10,919 nt of DNA from CAMPJU01 sp046566095 (GTDB lineage Bacteria > Pseudomonadota > Gammaproteobacteria > Xanthomonadales > Xanthomonadaceae). This document shows, piece by piece, positions 7,407-10,919 of the stretch. The first letter of the stretch is position 1, and every line of letters starts with the position of its first letter. Location of the stretch: assembly GCA_046566095.1 (NCBI GenBank), contig JBKHXI010000125.1:1-10919 (forward strand), in the 5' to 3' direction. Below the pieces are notes generated by a model that ran no database searches, was not told where the DNA came from, and saw nothing but the letters and a program-made list of their open reading frames with translations. A program made the translations under genes and the position numbers.

Positions 7407-8009
7407 GTGCCGTGTAGCCCGACCGGCGGCGGCTGCCTGGATGCGCGCCGCTCGGTGCCGGCGCGGCAGCTGGGCCCGCCGGGGCCGGACCGGGACGCGC
7501 TGCTGCGCATGCTGCGCTCGGCGGTGCGCGTGCCCGACCACGGCAGGCGCGTGCCGTTCCGTTTCCTGCGCATCGCCGGCGCGGCGCGCGCGGCGCTGGG
7601 CGAGCTGCTGGTCGCGCGCAGCCTGCAGCGCGATCCGGATGCATCGCCGGCGGTGCTAGACAAGGAACGGATGCGATTCGCCCATGCACCGCTGGTGGTC
7701 GCAGTGGTCGCGGTGCTGGGGCCGGACGACAAGATTCCCGAATCCGAGCGCTTCTCCTGCGCCTCGTGCGTGTGCTTCGCGCTGCTGCAGGCCGCGCAGG
7801 CCGAAGGCTTCGGCGCGCAGTGGCTGACCGGCTGGCCGGCCTACGACCCGCAGGTCCTGGCCGCGCTGGGGCTGGCCGAGCACGAGCGGATCGCCGGCTT
7901 CGTGCACATCGGCACCGCGCGGATGCAGGCGCCCGAACGCGACCGCCCGGATCCGGCGGCGCTGCTGACCGACCTGGCGCCCGGCCCGGCGCCCGGACCG
8001 CTGGGTTGA
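7407..8009 (+). CDS. Nitroreductase family protein, YdjA-like
   Basis: This 200-residue flavoprotein of the nitroreductase superfamily probably uses FMN and NAD(P)H; the natural substrate is unknown. Motifs match the short YdjA-type branch: RRSVPARQL at 14-22 (FMN phosphate contact), VRVPDHGRRVPFRFLRI at about 40-56, HAPLVVAVVA at about 93-102, and GFGAQWLTGW at 134-143. The start is uncertain: GTG 7407 has GGACAGG five bases upstream and gives the family-usual short N-terminus, TTG 7383 is the next alternative, and the frame extends to TTG 7332 inside the palindrome. A cluster C118-x2-C121-x-C123 is a mild oddity. Its stop overlaps the start of the exonuclease, so they share a transcript. 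Confidence 0.9.
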   Translation: MPCSPTGGGCLDARRSVPARQLGPPGPDRDALLRMLRSAVRVPDHGRRVPFRFLRIAGAARAALGELLVARSLQRDPDASPAVLDKERMRFAHAPLVVAVVAVLGPDDKIPESERFSCASCVCFALLQAAQAEGFGAQWLTGWPAYDPQVLAALGLAEHERIAGFVHIGTARMQAPERDRPDPAALLTDLAPGPAPGPLG

Positions 8010-8959
8010 GCGGCGCGCCCGCCACCCCCGCCCTGCCCGACGCAGCGCACGCGCGCGCGCCGCTGTACCTGGTCGACGCCAGCCTCTACGTGTTCCGGGC
8101 CTGGCACTCGCTGCCGGCCGACCGCTTCCAGGACGAGGACGGCTGGCCCGCCAACGCGGTCCACGGCTTCGCCCGCTTCCTGCTGGAACTGCTCGAGCGC
8201 GAGCGCCCGCGTCATCTGGCGGTGGCCTTCGACGAGGCCCTGGACTCGTGCTTCCGCAACCGCCTGTACCCGGCCTACAAGGCCAACCGCGATGCGGCGC
8301 CGGAGGAACTGCGACGCCAGTTCGCGCACTGCAAGGCGCTGTGCGCGGCGCTGGGGCTGGCGGTGCTGGCCGACCGCGATTACGAGGCCGACGACCTGAT
8401 CGGCAGCGCCGCGCTGCTGGCCCGCCGCGCCGGCCACCGCGCGGTCATCGTCTCGGCCGACAAGGACCTGTCGCAGCTGCTGGACGGGGCGGACGAGCAG
8501 TGGGACTTTTCCCGCGGCCAGCGCTGGCGCAGCGACGGCGTCCGCGCCCGCCAGGGCGTGCACGCGCACCAGGTCGCCGACTTCCTGGCCCTGACCGGCG
8601 ACGCGATCGACAACATCCCGGGCGTGCCGGGCATCGGCCCCAAGACCGCGGCCCTGCTGCTGGCGCACTTCGGCAGCCTGGACGCGCTGCTCGCCAGGAT
8701 CGAGGAGATCCCCTACCTGCGTTTCCGCGGCGCCGCGCAGGCTGCCGCGCGCCTGCGCGCGCACCGCGAGCAGGCCCTGCTGTGCCGGCAGCTGTCGACC
8801 ATCGCCCTGGACGCGCCGGTCGGCGACCGCGCGCCCGGCTTCGAGCGCGGCGACTGCGACGGCGGCGTGCTGCGCGCGCTCTGCGACCGGCTGCGCTTCG
8901 GCCCGCTCACCCGGCGCCGTCTGCACCAGGCCGCTGGCCTGGAATGGGTCCCGGCCTGA
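8006..8959 (+). CDS. Stand-alone 5'-3' exonuclease / flap endonuclease (Pol I N-domain family)
   Basis: This 317-residue protein is homologous to the N-terminal 5' nuclease domain of DNA polymerase I and to T5-type flap endonucleases, which remove 5' flaps or RNA primers. All expected metal-ligand positions are visible: Asp24 (YLVDAS), Asp76 (AVAFDEALD), the LYPAYKANR arch motif at 87-95, Glu127/Asp129/Asp130 (YEADDLIG), Asp152/Asp154 (SADKDL), and Asp199/Asp202 followed by the helix-three-turn-helix DNA-binding loop IPGVPGIGPKTAALLL at 204-219. No polymerase domain follows. No ATG or GTG precedes the first conserved strand, and TTG 8006 overlaps the nitroreductase stop as TTGA, so a coupled TTG start is the best choice. 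It could be labelled Xni/ExoIX-like, but I cannot separate these subfamilies by eye. Confidence 0.92.
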   Translation: MSGAPATPALPDAAHARAPLYLVDASLYVFRAWHSLPADRFQDEDGWPANAVHGFARFLLELLERERPRHLAVAFDEALDSCFRNRLYPAYKANRDAAPEELRRQFAHCKALCAALGLAVLADRDYEADDLIGSAALLARRAGHRAVIVSADKDLSQLLDGADEQWDFSRGQRWRSDGVRARQGVHAHQVADFLALTGDAIDNIPGVPGIGPKTAALLLAHFGSLDALLARIEEIPYLRFRGAAQAAARLRAHREQALLCRQLSTIALDAPVGDRAPGFERGDCDGGVLRALCDRLRFGPLTRRRLHQAAGLEWVPA

Positions 8960-9030
8960 TCCGCCGCATCCGCCGCGCGCGCGCCCGCGGCCGCCGGCCG
9001 GCGACGACGCGCCTGCGGCGCCCGCCACGC

Positions 9031-9036
9031 TAGGAT
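9031..9036 (+). promoter_or_regulatory. TAGGAT box before the Nudix gene: ribosome-binding site and/or -10 element
   Basis: TAGGAT ends seven bases before the Nudix ATG. AGGA here is a good Shine-Dalgarno sequence at normal spacing. The same hexamer in the same GCTAGGAT context occurs before pntAA, where it looks like a -10 box. If it works as a -10 box here, transcription would start about at the ATG, giving a leaderless message. Sequence alone does not decide between the two readings. Confidence 0.45.
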
Positions 9037-9042
9037 CGCGGC

Positions 9043-9606
9043 ATGGAACCGCCCGCCGAAGACGCCGCCCTGCCCGCCGAGGTGCTCTACGAAGGCAAGT
9101 GGCTGCGCATGTGCCGGCGCGGGCGCTGGGAGTACGCCGAGCGCACCCATGGCCAGGGCATGGCGGTGATCGTCGTCGCGGTCACCCCCGGCGACCGGGT
9201 GCTGTTCGTGGAGCAGACCCGGGTGCCGATCGGCGCCAGGACCATCGAGATGCCCGCCGGCCTGGTCGGCGACCAGCCCGGCGAGGACAGCCTGGAGGAC
9301 GCGGCGCGGCGCGAGCTCGAGGAGGAGACCGGCTGGCGCGCGGCCAGGGTCGAGGTGCTGCTGGTCGGCCCGACCTCGTCGGGCATGAGCAGCGAGCGGG
9401 TCGCCTTCGTGCGCGCCCGCGGCCTGGAAAAGGTCGGCCCGGGCGGCGGCGACGCCAGCGAGGACATCACAGTGCACGAGATCCCGCGCGCGCAGGCCCC
9501 GGCCTGGCTGATGCGCAAGTACGCCGAAGGCTACGCCCTGGACATGAAGCTGTGGGCCGGCCTGTGGATGCTCGAACGCGAGCCCGACGGCAGCCCCTGC
9601 CGCTGA
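9043..9606 (+). CDS. Nudix hydrolase, ADP-ribose pyrophosphatase-like
   Basis: This 187-residue hydrolase probably cleaves a nucleoside-diphosphate-linked substrate such as ADP-ribose, consuming divalent-metal-bound pyrophosphate linkages. The Nudix box spans 76-98, ending in RELEEETGW with the catalytic Glu91, Glu94 and Glu95 all present. The preceding EMPAGLVGD (69-77) and VLFVEQTRVPIG (53-64) are typical of the ADP-ribose pyrophosphatase branch. The first acidic position of the box is Asp82 instead of Glu, a conservative change. ATG 9043 is supported by AGGA seven bases upstream. It follows the exonuclease by 83 bases on the same strand, so it may be co-transcribed or have its own promoter. 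The exact substrate cannot be read from the sequence. Confidence 0.93.
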   Translation: MEPPAEDAALPAEVLYEGKWLRMCRRGRWEYAERTHGQGMAVIVVAVTPGDRVLFVEQTRVPIGARTIEMPAGLVGDQPGEDSLEDAARRELEEETGWRAARVEVLLVGPTSSGMSSERVAFVRARGLEKVGPGGGDASEDITVHEIPRAQAPAWLMRKYAEGYALDMKLWAGLWMLEREPDGSPCR

Positions 9607-9640
9607 GCCGCACCGCGCCGCACGCAGCAGCTGCTTTCCA

Positions 9641-9687
9641 CTGTCGTCCCGAGCGGAGCGAGGGACCTGCTTGCCACTCGCCACGCC
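9641..9687. repeat. Short interspersed repeat, copy 1
   Basis: The first 32 bases (9641-9672) match 10760-10791 at 31 positions in the same orientation, and both copies are followed within 20 bases by CGCCACGCC. The core GTCCCGAGCGGAGCGAGGGAC is an imperfect stem-loop: five pairs GTCCC/GGGAC, two mismatches, two more pairs and a three-base loop. Elements of the CGAGCG-AGCGAGG type are common intergenic dispersed repeats in many bacteria, including Xanthomonadaceae. This copy lies between the convergent ends of the Nudix and prolyl iminopeptidase genes. Confidence 0.8.
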
Positions 9688-9725
9688 GCTCAAGCGATTG
9701 ATCGCACCGGTACGTCGACCCCGGT

Positions 9726-10673
9726 TCAGCCCCCCGCGAAGGCGTCGGTCGCGCGCACCAGCGCGTCGACGTTCTCGGCTTCGAACGCGGAATGCCCCGA
9801 GGTCGGCGTCACCAGCAGCTGCGCCTTGGGCCAGGCCTTGTGCAGGTCCCAGGCGTTCTGCAGCGGGCAGACCACGTCGTAGCGGCCGTGCACGATCACG
9901 CCGGGGATGTCGGCGATGCGGCCGGCGTCGCGCAGCAGCTGGTCTTCGGCCTCGAAGAAACCGCCGTTGACGAAGTAGTGGTTCTCGATCCGCGCGAAGG
10001 CCAGGGCGAAATGCGGGTCGGCATGGCTGCCGGCGAAATCCTCGTCGACCCGCAGGAAGCTGGTCGCGCCCTCCCATACGCTCCAGGCGCGCGCCGCCTG
10101 CAGCCGTTCGTCCTCGTCCTCGCTGGTCAGGCGCCGGTGGAAGGCGGCGATCAGGTCGTGGCGCTCGACCTCCGGGATCGGTTCCAGGTAGCGCTCCCAG
10201 GCCTCGGGGAACAGGCGCGAGGCGCCCTGCTGGTAGAACCATTCCAGTTCCCAGCGGCGCAGCATGAAGATGCCGCGCAGCACCAGTTCGCTGACCCGTT
10301 CGGGATGCTTCTGCGCGTAGGCCAGCGCCAGGGTCGAGCCCCAGCTGCCGCCGAACACCTGCCAGCGTTCGATGTCCAGGCGCTCGCGCAGCCGCTCGAT
10401 GTCGGCGACCAGGTGCCAGGTGGTGTTGTCGACCAGGTCCGCGTGCGGGGTCGAGCGGCCGGCGCCACGCTGGTCGAACAGCACCATCCGGTACCGCGCC
10501 GGGTCGTGGAAGCGGCGCATCTTGTCGCTGCAGCCGCCGCCCGGGCCGCCGTGCAGCAGCACCACCGGCTTTCCGTCCGGATTGCCGCACTGTTCGTAGT
10601 AGAGCGTGTGGCGCGCGTCCACCTCGAGGGTGCCGGTGTCCCAGGGTTCGATCTCGGGGTAGAGCTTACGCAT
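9726..10673 (-). CDS. pip: Prolyl iminopeptidase (prolyl aminopeptidase), alpha/beta hydrolase
   Basis: This 315-residue cytoplasmic serine peptidase removes N-terminal proline from peptides. The oxyanion motif HGGPGGG is at 41-47, DQRGAGRS at 67-74, and the nucleophile Ser110 lies in GGSWGS. The other triad members are Asp266 in HGRYD and His294 in SGHS. These three numbers agree with those I recall for the Xanthomonas citri enzyme of known structure, which supports both the start and the taxonomic placement. Other family stretches are TSFLRVDEDFAGSHADP region and ENHYFVNGGFF. The start is ATG 10673 (MRKLYPEIEPW); the open frame continues upstream to 10808 but crosses a repeat and is not coding. 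The ribosome-binding site is weak. The gene stands alone on its strand between Nudix and hemE. Confidence 0.97.
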   Translation of the reverse strand: MRKLYPEIEPWDTGTLEVDARHTLYYEQCGNPDGKPVVLLHGGPGGGCSDKMRRFHDPARYRMVLFDQRGAGRSTPHADLVDNTTWHLVADIERLRERLDIERWQVFGGSWGSTLALAYAQKHPERVSELVLRGIFMLRRWELEWFYQQGASRLFPEAWERYLEPIPEVERHDLIAAFHRRLTSEDEDERLQAARAWSVWEGATSFLRVDEDFAGSHADPHFALAFARIENHYFVNGGFFEAEDQLLRDAGRIADIPGVIVHGRYDVVCPLQNAWDLHKAWPKAQLLVTPTSGHSAFEAENVDALVRATDAFAGG

Positions 10674-10702
10674 CGGGCGACTCGTCTGCGGGATTGCGGA
10701 CA

Positions 10703-10708
10703 AGTCTA
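10703..10708 (-). promoter_or_regulatory. Candidate -10 box for pip
   Basis: On the minus strand this reads TAGACT, four of six matches to the -10 consensus, in a short less GC-rich stretch. It would place the transcript start near 10696 and leave a leader of about 23 bases. No convincing -35 box is seen. Confidence 0.35.
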
Positions 10709-10759
10709 GCCGGCCCTGCGTGCATGCCCGGCCGCCGGCCGCCGTCGCATGCCCCGTTC

Positions 10760-10811
10760 CTGTCGTCCCGAGCGCAGCGAGGGACCTGCTTTCCAGGCAC
10801 CCCGCCACGCC
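10760..10811. repeat. Short interspersed repeat, copy 2
   Basis: This is the second copy of the element at 9641, in the same orientation, with one mismatch in the first 32 bases (C for G inside the loop) and a slightly different 3' flank before the shared CGCCACGCC. It lies in the divergent gap between pip and hemE, its core ending 44 bases before the hemE start. If hemE transcription begins upstream of it, the stem-loop would be in the hemE leader. Confidence 0.8.
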
Positions 10812-10835
10812 CCGATCCAGACCCCCGGACCCGCC

Positions 10836-10919
10836 ATGCCCGACGCGCCCCTCCGCAACGACCGCCTGCTGCGCGCCCTGCGCCGCGAACCCGTGGACCG
10901 CACCCCGGTCTGGCTGATG
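10836..10919 (+). CDS. hemE: Uroporphyrinogen decarboxylase, N-terminal fragment (runs off the window)
   Basis: Only the first 28 codons are present. The start MPDAPLRNDRLLRALRREPV followed by DRTPVWLM matches the N-terminus of HemE; the E. coli protein, as I recall it, has [23 protein letters not shown] at the same place. HemE decarboxylates the four acetate side chains of uroporphyrinogen III to give coproporphyrinogen III in cytoplasmic haem synthesis. The conserved RQAGRY motif should follow just beyond the window. A GGA lies nine bases before the ATG as a weak ribosome-binding site. The gene is divergent from pip, with 162 bases between them. Confidence 0.9.
   Translation, partial: MPDAPLRNDRLLRALRREPVDRTPVWLM

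Noticed and set aside
7766..8005. Upstream extension of the exonuclease frame
   Set aside because: It lies within the nitroreductase coding region in another frame; the nitroreductase motifs are clear.
8713..10590. Long minus-strand open frame opposite the Nudix gene and overlapping pip
   Set aside because: Arg/Ala/Gly-rich shadow frame; the Nudix and pip frames carry complete catalytic motifs and explain the region.
10674..10808. Upstream extension of pip
   Set aside because: It crosses the dispersed repeat and the candidate promoter, and the catalytic numbering fits the start at 10673.

Overview
The window is a very GC-rich stretch of an ordinary bacterial chromosome. Nearly every third codon position is G or C, so all six frames stay open for long distances, and most long opposite-strand frames are shadows. 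Gene content points to Gammaproteobacteria, family Xanthomonadaceae (Lysobacter, Luteimonas, Xanthomonas-like). The evidence is a prolyl iminopeptidase whose catalytic residues fall at Ser110, Asp266 and His294, the numbering I recall for the Xanthomonas citri enzyme; a DUF1631 protein; a three-part proton-translocating transhydrogenase; and a sigma factor / DUF3619-like / DUF3106 cassette. I see no tRNA, rRNA, CRISPR array, prophage, transposase or defence system.

Layout. Bases 1-189 hold a short hydrophobic reading frame that may be the tail of a gene starting before the window. From about 209 to 4720 lie the NAD(P) transhydrogenase genes on the minus strand, in transcription order pntAA (4720-3569), pntAB (1944-1603) and pntB (1606-209). 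Between pntAA and pntAB sits a tight plus-strand three-gene cassette (2061-3505): an ECF-like sigma-70 factor, a small single-pass membrane protein (candidate anti-sigma factor) and a secreted DUF3106 protein. The pnt operon is therefore interrupted by a gene group on the other strand, and pntAB-pntB appears to have its own -10 element.

Upstream of pntAA is a DUF1631 gene (7174-4967, minus), separated from it by a gap holding a strong hairpin that probably terminates DUF1631 transcription. A 232-base divergent intergenic region (7175-7406) contains a perfect 16-bp palindrome. It leads to a plus-strand group: a YdjA-like nitroreductase, a stand-alone 5'-3' exonuclease that starts on TTG and overlaps the nitroreductase stop, and an ADP-ribose-pyrophosphatase-like Nudix hydrolase. 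Next comes the prolyl iminopeptidase (10673-9726, minus), flanked on both sides by nearly identical copies of a short interspersed repeat. The window ends in the first 28 codons of hemE (uroporphyrinogen decarboxylase).

Functionally, the transhydrogenase makes NADPH at the inner membrane from the proton gradient; the sigma cassette looks like a small envelope-sensing regulator; and the nitroreductase/exonuclease/Nudix group has redox, DNA-processing and nucleotide-sanitising roles without an obvious single pathway. The most noteworthy point is the arrangement of the sigma cassette inside the pnt locus. I found nothing that clearly amounts to a new multi-gene system.
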